Origin: Gemmatimonadaceae bacterium
GTDB taxonomy: Bacteria > Gemmatimonadota > Gemmatimonadetes > Gemmatimonadales > Gemmatimonadaceae
Direction of reading: 5' to 3'
NCBI GenBank assembly: GCA_019186945.1
Contig: JABAQJ010000002.1
Coordinates: 275,897 to 339,896, forward strand
DNA length: 64,000 bases
Shown here: in pieces, positions 1-9,850 of the stretch
How the letters are laid out: every line of letters begins with the position of its first letter
Numbering within the stretch: the first letter of the stretch is position 1
The notes under the pieces: generated by a model
Told to the model about the DNA's origin: nothing
What the model saw: only the letters and a program-made list of their open reading frames with translations
Database searches by the model: none
Translations under genes and position numbers: made by a program

Positions 1-521
1 TCGGTGGCCACCACGGAGACGGACGACGGCACCATCTCGCCGTGCACGTTGAAGTTCACCACGAACGCCAGCGCGCCGTCCGGCGTCGTCTGAACCGTAG
101 CGGGAAAGCTGCCTAACGTGACTCGACCCACGAGGGAGTCGGTCCTGGCATCGAACTTCCAAAGCGTGCCGTACGGCGTCCCGTGGGCAACACTTACATA
201 GTAGAACCGCCCGTCAGGAGACACGGCGACACCGTGCGGTCCGTTGATCTCGGTCGGCATCAGTCCGACTTTCGTCGATCGCTCGAGCTCGAGTCCGCCA
301 GGGCCGAATCGGACGAACGCGACCTGATCTGCAGATTCGGCTACAACGAATACTGTGTAGTCACGCGTGGGTGACGCGGCCGTGCGCGAAACGGCGGGAA
401 CGGGCTGTGCTGGCCCGGGCACGGCCGGCATCCCGCGTCGCGACGCATTACACCCGGCGGCGAGCACGCCGGCCGCCATCGCCTGCAGCGAGTATCTCAG
501 GATCAGCTTTCGCACGGTCAT
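1..521 (-). CDS. YVTN-type beta-propeller lipoprotein, 3' end outside the window
   Basis: Reading leftward from an ATG at 521 gives an open frame that runs off the window edge (173 codons visible). The N-terminus is basic (MTVRKL), then hydrophobic, then a lipobox ending LAAGC at about residue 24, so it is probably an exported lipoprotein. The mature part has short beta-propeller-like blades: GPHGVAVSPDGRFYYVS, then LWKFDARTDSLVGRV, then TVQTTPDGALAFVVN, the usual pattern of YVTN/SMP-30/lactonase-like repeats. Such proteins are often binding or scaffold proteins; no catalytic residue can be named here. It is divergent from the histidine kinase starting at 799. The propeller call is good, the specific function unknown. 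Confidence 0.7.
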   Translation of the reverse strand, partial: MTVRKLILRYSLQAMAAGVLAAGCNASRRGMPAVPGPAQPVPAVSRTAASPTRDYTVFVVAESADQVAFVRFGPGGLELERSTKVGLMPTEINGPHGVAVSPDGRFYYVSVAHGTPYGTLWKFDARTDSLVGRVTLGSFPATVQTTPDGALAFVVNFNVHGEMVPSSVSVVAT

Positions 522-798
522 TTCGCAGGGGGGATGGGACGCAAACGGCGCAATACGTCGCGAAATGTACAGGGAGCCGCATCCGTGCACACGTCCGTTC
601 CAGTCGGCGACGATCGGCGACCGTTCGTCGGCCGCGTTGCGGTCTGTTGACCATTCGCCAAGTGAACGCGCGTGATTGGGTTACGAAAGTCCGTTCTGTC
701 CGTCCTTCCACGGGACCGCCCCTCCAAGCCAGCACGTGCACGCGCGACCAGCCACCCCACCTGTTGCCGAACTGCCGATAGGAAGGGCCTCCACGCCG
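522..798. promoter_or_regulatory. Divergent region between the YVTN lipoprotein and hybrid kinase genes
   Basis: About 277 bases of non-coding sequence between divergent genes. It should contain both promoters. Part is open in frame with the kinase (from TTG 676), but its composition (Pro/His-rich) does not look like domain sequence. Confidence 0.3.
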
Positions 799-3096
799 AT
801 GTCGAACGTGGAGTTCGACGACGCGCATGTGGAAGCTATCTTCGACCTTGGGCTGAGTGGCGTGTTCCTCGCCGAGTCGAATGGCAGCGTCATTCGCGCG
901 AACGACGAGGCATGCCGACTCCTGATGCGGCCTGAGGATGAGCTGCACCTGCTCCGATACTCAGACCTGGTCGCGATGGACGATCCCCGCGTCGGTGTCG
1001 CTCGAGCGCGGTGTCGCGAAGACGGGCAGTTCGTCGGAGCGGTGACGATGGTTCGAGGGGACGGGACGAGGTTCGAGGCCGAAGTATCCGCAATGATGTT
1101 CACGGATTCGGCCGGCCGCCGCCGATCGTACGTGTTCTTCCGCGACATTTCCGAGAGAGTGCGATCCGAGCAGGCGCTTCTGGCCAGCGAGCATCGCTAT
1201 CGGACGCTGATCGAGACGACGGCCAACGTCATCGTCGCCGTTGCCCCGAACGGGATCATCCTCGAATGGAATGCGGAGGCGGAACTCGTCTTCGGATACA
1301 CCCGCGACGAGGCCGTCGGGCACAACCTGTTCGATCTGATCGTGCCTGCGGACCAGGCGCCAAAGGTGCGAACGGACATCGCCCGGGCATTGACGGACGA
1401 GACTGTCCGGCACGCCGAGCATGTTCTCCGCGCGCGTCACGCCGGCGATCGCGTGATCCTTTGGAACCTCACGAGGCTACTCGACATCTCGGCGCAGCCG
1501 ATCGGCGTGATCGCGAGTGGGCATGACATTACGCAACGGTCGAGAGCGGAAGAGGCATCGCGGCAGCAGCGCGAGATCCTGCAGAAGATCCTCGATCATA
1601 TTCCACTGATGGTGGCGTTCGTGGACGAGCGGGGCAGAGTCGGATGGGCAAACAAGCATCTGACGGACACGCTCGGCTGGCCAATCGACGTGCTCGCTGG
1701 GCAGGACCTCCTTGACGCACTCTTCCCGGACGAAGCGACCCGCCACACCGTCCGCGACCACATGATGGAAAGCACGCAAGGGTGGCGCGATTTCCCGACG
1801 CGCACGCGTGACGGGCGCGAACTGATCACGGCATGGGCGAGTGTGCTCCTGTCGGACGGCACGCACATCGGAATCGGACGAGACGTCACCGATCACCGCC
1901 GTGCCGAAGAGGAACGGACGCGACTGGCATCGCAGATGCAACATGCCCAGAAGCTCGAAAGCCTTGGCGTGCTGGCGGGAGGGATCGCCCACGATTTCAA
2001 CAACCTCCTCGTGGGAATGCTCGGGAATGCCTCGCTTGCCCTGATGGACATCGGCGCCGAATCGCCGCTCTACGAAGTGGTGAAGGACATCGAGACGACG
2101 GCACTGCGCGCCGCCGACCTGACGAAACAGATGCTGGCCTATTCCGGGCGTGGCCGTTTCGTCGTACGGCCGGTGGATCTGTCCGCGCTGGTCGAGGAGA
2201 TGGCGAACCTGCTGCACACGGTCATCTCCAAACGCGCGCGCCTGGTGCTCGATCTCTCGCGCGAACTGCCGCACATCGAGGCTGACGCCACGCAGATCCG
2301 GCAGATCGTGATGAACATGATCACCAATGCTTCTGACGCGTTAGGTGACGAGACGGGCGATATCTTCGTCCGCACAGGTATTCGGTCGTGCGACCGTGGC
2401 TACCTGCGCTCCGACTTCTCGGATGACACGCTGGTCCCTGGCCTGTATGCCTGGGTAGAGGTGCAGGATACCGGCCTGGGGATGGCACCCGCGACGCTGG
2501 CGCGCATCTTCGAGCCGTTCTTCTCCACGAAGTTCACCGGTCGCGGGTTGGGGCTGGCGGCTACCATCGGCATTGTCCGCGGGCACCGCGGAGCCATCAA
2601 AGTGTCGAGCACCCCCGGCGTCGGGACGATCTTCCGCGTGCTGTTCCCAGTCTCCAATGTCGCCCTCACCGGCCATCAGACGCCAGACGAAGGCATCGAT
2701 ATCGTCCCCGGAACGGGCCTCGTGCTGGTGGTCGACGACGACCCAACGGTGCGCGCGGTAGCGCGGAACATGCTTGAACGGCGGGGCTATTCGGTCGTGA
2801 TGGCCGCCGATGGCGCCGAGGGCCTCCGCATTTTCGGGGAGATGCACGATAGGCTAGCCCTTGCGTTCGTCGATCTGACGATGCCGAACATGGGCGGCGA
2901 AGAAACGATCCGCGCATTCGAGCGAATCGCACCGTCGTTCCCCACGGTCCTGATGTCAGGCTTCAGCGAGCAGGAACTGGCCCATCGCATGACGGACTCC
3001 CGCCACTGCGGTTTCATACAGAAGCCATTCCGCATCGAGGAACTGGACCGGGCGCTACGCCGTGCCCTCCATGCCGAGCCTCCGGCTGCTGATTAG
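799..3096 (+). CDS. Triple-PAS hybrid histidine kinase with C-terminal receiver
   Basis: A 765-residue soluble hybrid kinase. Three PAS domains lie at about 10-125, 130-255 and 260-385. A HisKA domain follows with the H-box GGIAHDFNNLL (His398), then an HATPase_c domain with N-box MNMITN near 505-510, DTGLGM and the G2 box GRGLGLA. A receiver domain starts near 640 (VVDDD) with phosphoacceptor Asp692 in FVDLTMPN and Lys in QKPF near the end. No membrane segment or secretion signal is visible, so it senses cytoplasmic signals. I chose the ATG at 799 because PAS homology begins just after it and GGAAGG lies upstream; an open TTG start at 676 would add 41 unlike residues. No output-domain regulator lies next to it. 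Its stop overlaps the convergent stop of the next gene. Confidence 0.88.
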   Translation: MSNVEFDDAHVEAIFDLGLSGVFLAESNGSVIRANDEACRLLMRPEDELHLLRYSDLVAMDDPRVGVARARCREDGQFVGAVTMVRGDGTRFEAEVSAMMFTDSAGRRRSYVFFRDISERVRSEQALLASEHRYRTLIETTANVIVAVAPNGIILEWNAEAELVFGYTRDEAVGHNLFDLIVPADQAPKVRTDIARALTDETVRHAEHVLRARHAGDRVILWNLTRLLDISAQPIGVIASGHDITQRSRAEEASRQQREILQKILDHIPLMVAFVDERGRVGWANKHLTDTLGWPIDVLAGQDLLDALFPDEATRHTVRDHMMESTQGWRDFPTRTRDGRELITAWASVLLSDGTHIGIGRDVTDHRRAEEERTRLASQMQHAQKLESLGVLAGGIAHDFNNLLVGMLGNASLALMDIGAESPLYEVVKDIETTALRAADLTKQMLAYSGRGRFVVRPVDLSALVEEMANLLHTVISKRARLVLDLSRELPHIEADATQIRQIVMNMITNASDALGDETGDIFVRTGIRSCDRGYLRSDFSDDTLVPGLYAWVEVQDTGLGMAPATLARIFEPFFSTKFTGRGLGLAATIGIVRGHRGAIKVSSTPGVGTIFRVLFPVSNVALTGHQTPDEGIDIVPGTGLVLVVDDDPTVRAVARNMLERRGYSVVMAADGAEGLRIFGEMHDRLALAFVDLTMPNMGGEETIRAFERIAPSFPTVLMSGFSEQELAHRMTDSRHCGFIQKPFRIEELDRALRRALHAEPPAAD

Positions 3097-3827
3097 CGGA
3101 CGGCGAACGTTACGCGCACCACCGCCGTGACATCCTTGTCGATCGACGTGAGGTCGTAAACACCGTAGTCCGATACTTCGGTCGAAAAGCGCGGTGTGAT
3201 CTGGAAAACGCCCATCTTCGCGTCGCGCACGGACCCCACGCGACCGCCGGTACTCCGTGTGATCGCATCCGCGCGCAGCTTGGCGTCCCTGGTTGCTTCC
3301 TCCAGGAGGGCGACGCGCAGGTCAGCCAGCTTCGTAAAAAGGTACTCCGGCGGTTGCGTGACCATCGGCACCCCAGCGGAGATCAACTCGCCTGCGTCCT
3401 GCGAAAGTCGCGTGATCCCGTCAACGTCCGCGGAGCGCAGCTCAAACGTCTGCGACACACGATAGGCCACGATCCGCCCCGTCTCCCGCCCATCGACGGT
3501 CGTCTCGTTGACCGGATACGCCTCGATCGGCTTCTGCGTAACGATCGAGTCCGGGATCCCTTGCTTCTTCAGGAACGCGCGAACCCGCGCTGCTTCCCGC
3601 TGAAGATCCTGGGACGATGCGCTCAGTGTCGGCAGCTGCGTGGCCACCGTCGCTCGCCACACCACGAAGTCGGACCGGATGGGTCGCCGCGCAGACCCCG
3701 TGACGGAAACCGCGTCGTCACCGCGTCGGATATCCTTCAAGGCACCAGCGATGGCGATCGAACCGAGCAGCACTGCCGCCGCCATGGCATAGCGACCCAG
3801 GGGATGCTGTGTCCGTTCGTCCGTCAT
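3093..3827 (-). CDS. SIMPL domain (DUF541) membrane-anchored protein
   Basis: A 244-residue protein with one N-terminal hydrophobic segment (MAAAVLLGSIAIAGAL, about 13-28) followed by VSVTGSARRPIRSD, the usual opening of SIMPL/DUF541 domains, then the heptad-rich helical part (LSASSQDLQREAARVRAFLKK) and a C-terminal strand region. It is probably periplasmic and anchored by the uncleaved or cleaved signal. SIMPL proteins form oligomeric rings or have undefined envelope roles. The ATG at 3827 is preferred over an open start 32 codons upstream because the extension is Pro/Ser-rich and lacks homology. The stop codons of this gene and the hybrid kinase overlap tail to tail (3093-3096). Confidence 0.82.
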   Translation of the reverse strand: MTDERTQHPLGRYAMAAAVLLGSIAIAGALKDIRRGDDAVSVTGSARRPIRSDFVVWRATVATQLPTLSASSQDLQREAARVRAFLKKQGIPDSIVTQKPIEAYPVNETTVDGRETGRIVAYRVSQTFELRSADVDGITRLSQDAGELISAGVPMVTQPPEYLFTKLADLRVALLEEATRDAKLRADAITRSTGGRVGSVRDAKMGVFQITPRFSTEVSDYGVYDLTSIDKDVTAVVRVTFAVR

Positions 3828-3925
3828 GATGCCGATCCGGTGCAAGTAAGGTGGCGACGATGTCGTGCCGTCGGTAATCTGTCGAGGCGCCGCTGATCCT
3901 GCGATACCCCCGTCCGGAGGCACCG

Positions 3926-5476
3926 ATGTCCCACCCTTCGCTCACCGTATCCGGCCTGGCATTCTGGCTGCTCGTGCTGGCGTGCAGTGGTGAGCCTCGG
4001 TCCGGCGACGGGACTGGGCTGGTGATCCGTGGCGCGCGGATAGCGGACGGCACTGGCGCCGCGATGCGAACGGGGAGTGTCCGCATCGAACAGGGCCGAA
4101 TTGTCGCCGTTGGCGACTTCGCTTCGAAGAGCGGCGACAGCGTGGTGAATGCCCGCGGCCTTGTTCTCGCCCCCGGATTCATCGACACGCATTCGCACGC
4201 CAGCAGCGACCTCGCACGCCTCCCGGATGCCCTCGCGGCAGTCAGCCAAGGCGTCACGACAGTCATCGGCGGGCAGGATGGCGGTTCTCCCCTTCCACTC
4301 AAGGATTTCCTGGACTCGCTCGGCGCCCGTGGGTCCGCCGTCAACGTGGCGATGTACTCCGGGCACGGATCGATCCGTCGTGCGGTGCTCGGCGAGTCGT
4401 ACCGGCGCCCTGCGACCGAAGCGGAGATCGAGCGGATGCGACTGCTGCTCGAGGCGGACCTCGACGCCGGCGCCCTTGGCCTCTCGTCGGGGCTCGAATA
4501 CGACCCCGGCATCTATGCGAGCACGGAAGAGCTGATTGCCCTCGCTCGAGAAGCGGCTGGCGCCGGTGGCCGGTACATCTCGCATATCCGAAGCGAGGAT
4601 TTCGCGTTCTGGAACGCAATCGACGAGATCATCCGGATCGGTCGCGAGGCCAAAGTACCGGTGCAGATCTCGCACGCGAAACTGGCAATGCGCGATCTCT
4701 GGGGTCGTGCCGACTCGCTCGTGACGATCCTCGACCGCGCGCGCGCCAGCGGCGTTGACGTGACCGCCGACGTGTACCCGTACCTGTACTGGCAATCGAC
4801 GCTCACCGTGCTTTTCCCCAAGCGCGACTTCACCAATCGGGCCTCCGCCGAGTTTGCCCTGACGCAGACGTCGACGCCGGGTGGGCTGTTGCTAGGCGCG
4901 TACGCGCCGAACCCGGCCTACGCCGGCAGAACCGTGGCGCAAGTTGCTAACCTGCGTGGCGTGGATTCGGTCACGGCCCTGATCGACCTCATCCGCGACG
5001 CCGAAGCGATGGCCGCGAGACTGGGGCCGGCCGCGGACACGATAGCGATCGAGAGCGTGATCGGAACGAGCATGGTCGAGTCCGATGTCGAGACGATCAT
5101 GCGCTGGCCCTACGCCAACCTGTGTACCGACGGCGAACTCGACGGGCCGCATCCGAGGGGATTCGGCAGTTTCCCCAGGTTCTTCGGACACTATGTGCGA
5201 GAGCGGGGCGTGATGTCGCTGGAAGAAGGCGTGCGCCGAGCGACGTCGCTGGCAGCCGCCAACGTTGGGCTCCGAGACCGTGGGACGATAGCTGTCGGCC
5301 AGGCCGCCGACCTCGTGTTGTTCGATCCGGCGACGATCGGGGATCGCGCGACGACAGCGGCGCCGCACGCGATTTCGATCGGCGTGGAACGCGTGTGGGT
5401 GAACGGAGTGGAGGTCTATCGCGATGGCACGACCACGGGCGCCCGGCCGGGAACCGTGCTCCGCCGTCACGGTTGA
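3926..5476 (+). CDS. N-acyl-D-amino-acid deacylase family amidohydrolase, exported
   Basis: A 516-residue amidohydrolase-superfamily enzyme. The N-terminus is a signal with lipobox-like LVLAC (Cys about 20), so it is likely a lipoprotein in the envelope. Then comes the typical opening LVIRGARIADGTG and the metal-binding motif DTHSHASSD at 87-95. Further family marks are SSGLEYDPG, YISHIRSED, VQISHAKLA, TADVYPY and the C-terminal NVGLRDRGTIAVGQAADLVLFDP. These match D-aminoacylases/dihydroorotase-like peptidases that hydrolyse N-acyl-D-amino acids or similar amides with a zinc centre. The ATG at 3926 follows GGAGGCACCG, a good ribosome binding site. Substrate cannot be read from sequence; turnover of D-amino-acid-containing peptides is the family expectation. 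Confidence 0.88.
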   Translation: MSHPSLTVSGLAFWLLVLACSGEPRSGDGTGLVIRGARIADGTGAAMRTGSVRIEQGRIVAVGDFASKSGDSVVNARGLVLAPGFIDTHSHASSDLARLPDALAAVSQGVTTVIGGQDGGSPLPLKDFLDSLGARGSAVNVAMYSGHGSIRRAVLGESYRRPATEAEIERMRLLLEADLDAGALGLSSGLEYDPGIYASTEELIALAREAAGAGGRYISHIRSEDFAFWNAIDEIIRIGREAKVPVQISHAKLAMRDLWGRADSLVTILDRARASGVDVTADVYPYLYWQSTLTVLFPKRDFTNRASAEFALTQTSTPGGLLLGAYAPNPAYAGRTVAQVANLRGVDSVTALIDLIRDAEAMAARLGPAADTIAIESVIGTSMVESDVETIMRWPYANLCTDGELDGPHPRGFGSFPRFFGHYVRERGVMSLEEGVRRATSLAAANVGLRDRGTIAVGQAADLVLFDPATIGDRATTAAPHAISIGVERVWVNGVEVYRDGTTTGARPGTVLRRHG

Positions 5477-5501
5477 TCCCGACGGCGCCGTGGACCGATC
5501 T

Positions 5502-6626
5502 TCACCCGCCCAACGCCTGCTGGAGATCGTCGATCAGGTCTTCGTGATGCTCCAGTCCGATCGACATTCGCAGAAGGTTTTCGGGGGCGCGCGTGGCCGA
5601 CCCCTCGATCGATGCGCGGTGCTCTATCAGGCTTTCCACGGCTCCAAGGCTCGTGGCGCGGGTGAAGACGCGAAGTCGTGCCGCAGTCGCCAGCGCTTCG
5701 GAACGGCCGCCTCTTACCTGGACGGATGCCATCCCGCCGTAGAGGTGCATCTGGCGACGGGCGATCTCGTGCTGCGGATGCGTGACAAGGCCGGGGTAAT
5801 GTACCGCTTCTACAGCAGGATGCGATTGCAGGAACAAGGCGACCGCCATCGCGTTCGCGGTGTGCGCTCGCATCCGCCACGGAAGCGTCCGAATCCCGCG
5901 CGCCACCAGCCACGCGTCGAACGGCGCGGCGATCGCTCCGCCCTCCTTCTGGAGCAGCCGGAGCCTCGGAAAGAGGTCATCGTCCCGCTCGCGCACCACC
6001 AGCGCGCCACTCAGCACGTCGCTGTGGCCGCTGAGATACTTGGTAGTCGAGTGCATGACGATGTCCGCACCCAGCTCCAGCGGTCGCTGGCCTAGCGGCG
6101 TCGCCCAGGTGTTGTCGACGGCGACGCGCGCCCCAACGTCACGCGCAATCTCCACCACGCCCGCAATGTCCGTCAGTGTCAACAGCGGGTTGGACGGAGA
6201 TTCCACCCAAATGAGGCGCGTGTTGTCCCGCACGGCGTTCCGCACTGCGTCCAGCGTACGCATGTCCACGTAGCTCGCCTGGAGCCCCCATGGTTCGTAT
6301 ACCTCGCGCACAAGCTGCGGCGTTCCGTAGTACGCGAACACCGGTACGACGACGTGGTCACCGGGTCGCAGCGACTGGAAGACCGCGTTGGTCGCGGCCT
6401 GACCAGACGACCACGCCAGCGCCGCCTCACCGCCTTCAAGCTCGGCGAGCGCGCGCTCGAGCATCGCGCGGGTAGGGTTGGCATCGCGCGCGTACACGAA
6501 CCCACGCCGGAACTCGCCATCCGTGTCCCGCTCGTACGTCGTGGAGAGGTACAGGGGCGGCGATACGGCGCCGGTCGCGGAATCCGGCCCGTGCCCCGCG
6601 TGGACGCAGAGGGTCTCGATTCTCAT
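5502..6626 (-). CDS. Trans-sulfuration PLP enzyme (cystathionine gamma-synthase / gamma-lyase type)
   Basis: A 374-residue fold-type I PLP enzyme. Diagnostic residues are YARDANPT (Tyr45, Arg47), SSGQAA at 73-78 for phosphate binding, ESPSNP at 142-147, VDNTWATP (Asp171) and the Schiff-base lysine Lys196 in HSTTKYLSGH. The C-terminus has TSLGAVESLIEHRAS and MSIGLEH, characteristic of the Cys/Met metabolism family. It acts in the cytoplasm on O-acyl-homoserine, cystathionine or methionine; members of the family cannot be told apart reliably by motif alone. Its ATG overlaps the stop of the upstream propeller gene as ATGA, so it is probably translated by coupling. The partner, a secreted beta-propeller, has no obvious metabolic link to it. 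Confidence 0.88.
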   Translation of the reverse strand: MRIETLCVHAGHGPDSATGAVSPPLYLSTTYERDTDGEFRRGFVYARDANPTRAMLERALAELEGGEAALAWSSGQAATNAVFQSLRPGDHVVVPVFAYYGTPQLVREVYEPWGLQASYVDMRTLDAVRNAVRDNTRLIWVESPSNPLLTLTDIAGVVEIARDVGARVAVDNTWATPLGQRPLELGADIVMHSTTKYLSGHSDVLSGALVVRERDDDLFPRLRLLQKEGGAIAAPFDAWLVARGIRTLPWRMRAHTANAMAVALFLQSHPAVEAVHYPGLVTHPQHEIARRQMHLYGGMASVQVRGGRSEALATAARLRVFTRATSLGAVESLIEHRASIEGSATRAPENLLRMSIGLEHHEDLIDDLQQALGG

Positions 6627-9600
6627 CGCGACGTTCGACCGGACGTCTCCGGCACCGCCAGCGCGCGCTCGCCTTGTCCCTCGAAGAGTGGCGTGCCTTG
6701 CACGTCCGGTCCAAGCGAAATCACCTTGCCAAGCTTGGCGGCAACCTTGGCCAGCGCTTCCTTCCACTCGACCTGAAGTTCCCCCAGCAGCTTGATCTGG
6801 TGTGGCGTCGGAGCCCGGTTGACATCGTCGAGACTGTTGGCAAGCGCTCCCAGACGCTCGGTGATGCGTGGCCCCTCGCTCCAGAATGGTTTGCCCTGCG
6901 GCTGCGTGACGGACGTCAGCAGCGAGTCGACGTCGGCGATCTCGGCATCGATGAGCCTGATCTGATCCGCCTTGCTGTCGCTGCGCAAAGTCGCGACGAC
7001 GTTCTTGCGGCCAACGAGTTGCGCCCGGTAGGCGTCGATCGCGCGCAGGGTATCGTTCATTGCCGAGCGCATCTCGCGCAGGTTCATCGCGGCGTCGAAT
7101 TGCGCTCTCAGGTCCGCCATGCTCACCTCGACCGCCGGGTCCATGCGCACTTCGACCGGTCGTTCCAGTTTCTCGTTGCCGATCGTCAGCCGCGCCGTGT
7201 AAATGCCTGGCACGGCCTGCGGACCTCGAGGCGGACCGAAGAAAAACCCACCCGGTCCCGCGGATTCCCGGCGTGCTCGCGGGGGATCGTATGTAAGATC
7301 CCAGTTGATCCGGTTCATTCCGGCGCTGGCCGGCGCTTTCAGGATCTCGCGAATCGTTTTCCCGGTTGCATCGACGATTTCCAGCTTGAGTCGTGTAGCG
7401 CTGTCCGGCTTCGCCCCGAGGTAGTAGGTAATCAGGGCGCCGTATGGAGGGTTCGCGCCCAGCCACACCTTGTTTCCGATCATGAAGCGCGTGTCCTTCG
7501 TCGAGTACCGATAACCCGAGCGAATGTCGAACAGCTCGGCGCCGGAGTCCTTGACACGGCCGTCGAAGCGCTGGAGCGGCGTCGCGTCATCGAGGATCCA
7601 GATCCCGCGTCCATGCGTCGCGACGATCAGATCGTTCATGACCGGATGCACGAGGATGTCGTGTACGGCCACCGCCGGAAGGTTTTTCAGATGCGCGCGC
7701 GCCCACTTCCCACCGCCGGTACGTGAGACGAACAAACCTATCTCCGTGCCAGCATAGATCAGGTCCGGTACCTTCGGATCCTCACGCACCACATGGACGT
7801 ACGCGCCAGCGGGCAGGTTGTCGGTCACGTCCGTCCACGTGCGGCCGAAGTCCACGGTCTTGAAGATGTGCGCACCGAAATCGTCGAACATGTGCCGGTC
7901 GTACGCGACGTAGGCGGTCGCGGCGGCGACGCGCGACGGTTCGACATGCGAGACCGGCGAGTGCGTCGGCATCGGTGGCCCCCCCGCCGTGAGGTCCGAC
8001 CACGTCTTCCCGTCGTCTCGCGACAACTGGAGGTTACCGTCGTCGGTGCCTGCCCACAGCACACCCCGCTGCGCCGGCGACTCGGCGAAGGAAATGATCG
8101 TCGGATAGTACTCGGCCGTGGTATTCTCCTTCCAGACCGGGCCGCCAGGGGCAACCTGCTTGTCCGGCTCGTTCTTCGTGAGGTCAGGGCTAATCCGCTC
8201 CCATGCGCCAAGCCCGAAGTTCGCGGAACGGAAGATCACGTTGCCGGCGAAGTAGATGACCTTGCCGTCGTGCGGCGACTGAATGATCGGCGAGTTCCAG
8301 TTGAATCTGTACTGGAGATCCTTCACCGGACCGCCATCGTTACGGCGCGGTTGAGGCGAAACGTCCACCTGTTCGCGCGTCCGCATGTTGGTCAGGAGGA
8401 GCCCGCCTCCCTGCGACTCCGAGAGGAAAACATCCGGGTCGTCAGGATGAACCTGGAGCTGGAATCCGTCGCCGAAGGAAATCATACGCCAATCGTCGTT
8501 CATGATGCCGGCGGGTTCGCGCGACCGACTCGGTCCGGTCCAGGTGCCGTTATCCTGCAATCCGCCACCCACGTTGTAGAACGGGGCGCGACGATCCGCG
8601 TAGATCGCGTACAGCTGCGTGAGCGGCGCGATGTGGTGCATGGACTCCCAGGTCTCGCCACGATCGTACGACACGGCGCTGCCGCCATCTTGCGCCTGCC
8701 ACATCCGGTTCGGATTCTGCGGGTCGATCCACAACGCGTGGTAGTCCGAATGCGTCGATGACGATACCAGCCGAAACGTTTTGCCCGCATCGATCGATGT
8801 GAACAAGGAGCCCGAGATCGCCCAGACGCGGTTTTCGTCCGTGGGATCGACGCGAAGCTGTGTGAAGTAGAACCCGCGGTTCACGATGTTGACGTCCCGA
8901 TTCACCGTCGTGAATGACTCGCCCTTGTCACTCGACCGGAAGAGCGTGCCCTCGTTCGACTCGGCAAGCACGTAGACCACGTCGGGATTGCTCGGCGACA
9001 CCTTGACGGCGATGCGTCCCATGAGGGTCGGGAGTCCGTTGGTGAGCTTCTTCCACGTTCGTCCGGCATCCACCGAGCGGAACACGCCACCCCGGTCAGA
9101 ACCGCTGGTGTGCGTCCACGGCTTGCGCTGGAAACGCCACATCGCGGCATAGATGACGTTGGGATTCCGCGGATCGATGTCCATGTCGGCCACACCATGT
9201 ACGTCATCGATGTAGAGCACTTTCTCCCACGACTCGCCGCCGTTGGCGCTCATGTACACGCCGCGATCGGGATTCGGGCCGAAGACGTGACCGAGCACGC
9301 CCGCGTACACGACCTGAGGATTCCGCGGACTGATCAGAAGGCGTGTGATCCGTTCGCTCGTCGCCAGGCCGATGTGTCGCCAGCTCGAACCACCGTCGGT
9401 GCTCTTGTAGACGCCGTTACCGAACGAAATCGAATTGCGCGGTGCGCCCTCCCCAGTGCCTACGTAGATCACCTCGGGATTTCCCGGCTCCAGGGCGATA
9501 TCACCCGTCGAGAGAACCTGCTGCCCGTCGAAGATCGGCCTCCAGGTCACTCCACCGTTAGTCGTCTTCCACACCCCGCCCGATGCCGAACCCAGAAGCA

Positions 9601-9850
9601 CGACATTGGGATTCCCCGGTACGCCCTCCACGTCGGCAGCGCGACCGCTGGTGTTGGCCGGGCCGACGTTACGCCATTCGAGCCCCTGCCAGATGGCGGA
9701 GTCCGGACTCAGCGCGTTCGAGGCATCGGCAATGCGGGTGCGGGGCGGGTTGCTGGCCACGGGTGGCGTGGCCGGGCGTTGTGCGTGTGCGCCTGCAAGC
9801 GGAAGCGCGGCGCTGATAGCTGCGACGAGGAGCAGATGACGGTGGACCAT
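6623..9850 (-). CDS. Secreted VPS10/BNR-repeat beta-propeller protein (glycosyl-hydrolase-like sialidase repeats)
   Basis: A 1075-residue protein with a signal peptide (HLLLVAAISAALPLAGAHA, cleavage after AHAQ). The first 750 residues contain many BNR/Asp-box blades such as SxDGGxTW (TTNGGVTW, STDGGSSW, SANGGESW, SVDAGRTW, SIDAGKTF, SRDDGKTW), the pattern of sortilin/VPS10-like or sialidase-like beta-propellers. The last about 300 residues form an Ig-like region (PGIYTARLTIGNEKLE) and a helical region. Catalytic sialidase residues cannot be confirmed, so it is best seen as an exported propeller of unknown ligand. The ATG at 9850 is chosen because the signal peptide starts there; 100 further codons are open upstream but look non-coding. 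No clear Shine-Dalgarno site precedes it. Confidence 0.85.
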   Translation of the reverse strand: MVHRHLLLVAAISAALPLAGAHAQRPATPPVASNPPRTRIADASNALSPDSAIWQGLEWRNVGPANTSGRAADVEGVPGNPNVVLLGSASGGVWKTTNGGVTWRPIFDGQQVLSTGDIALEPGNPEVIYVGTGEGAPRNSISFGNGVYKSTDGGSSWRHIGLATSERITRLLISPRNPQVVYAGVLGHVFGPNPDRGVYMSANGGESWEKVLYIDDVHGVADMDIDPRNPNVIYAAMWRFQRKPWTHTSGSDRGGVFRSVDAGRTWKKLTNGLPTLMGRIAVKVSPSNPDVVYVLAESNEGTLFRSSDKGESFTTVNRDVNIVNRGFYFTQLRVDPTDENRVWAISGSLFTSIDAGKTFRLVSSSTHSDYHALWIDPQNPNRMWQAQDGGSAVSYDRGETWESMHHIAPLTQLYAIYADRRAPFYNVGGGLQDNGTWTGPSRSREPAGIMNDDWRMISFGDGFQLQVHPDDPDVFLSESQGGGLLLTNMRTREQVDVSPQPRRNDGGPVKDLQYRFNWNSPIIQSPHDGKVIYFAGNVIFRSANFGLGAWERISPDLTKNEPDKQVAPGGPVWKENTTAEYYPTIISFAESPAQRGVLWAGTDDGNLQLSRDDGKTWSDLTAGGPPMPTHSPVSHVEPSRVAAATAYVAYDRHMFDDFGAHIFKTVDFGRTWTDVTDNLPAGAYVHVVREDPKVPDLIYAGTEIGLFVSRTGGGKWARAHLKNLPAVAVHDILVHPVMNDLIVATHGRGIWILDDATPLQRFDGRVKDSGAELFDIRSGYRYSTKDTRFMIGNKVWLGANPPYGALITYYLGAKPDSATRLKLEIVDATGKTIREILKAPASAGMNRINWDLTYDPPRARRESAGPGGFFFGPPRGPQAVPGIYTARLTIGNEKLERPVEVRMDPAVEVSMADLRAQFDAAMNLREMRSAMNDTLRAIDAYRAQLVGRKNVVATLRSDSKADQIRLIDAEIADVDSLLTSVTQPQGKPFWSEGPRITERLGALANSLDDVNRAPTPHQIKLLGELQVEWKEALAKVAAKLGKVISLGPDVQGTPLFEGQGERALAVPETSGRTSR

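Noticed and set aside
676-798. TTG-initiated N-terminal extension of the hybrid kinase
   Set aside because: The added 41 residues are Pro/His-rich and precede the PAS domain; ATG 799 with an upstream GGAAGG is more credible.
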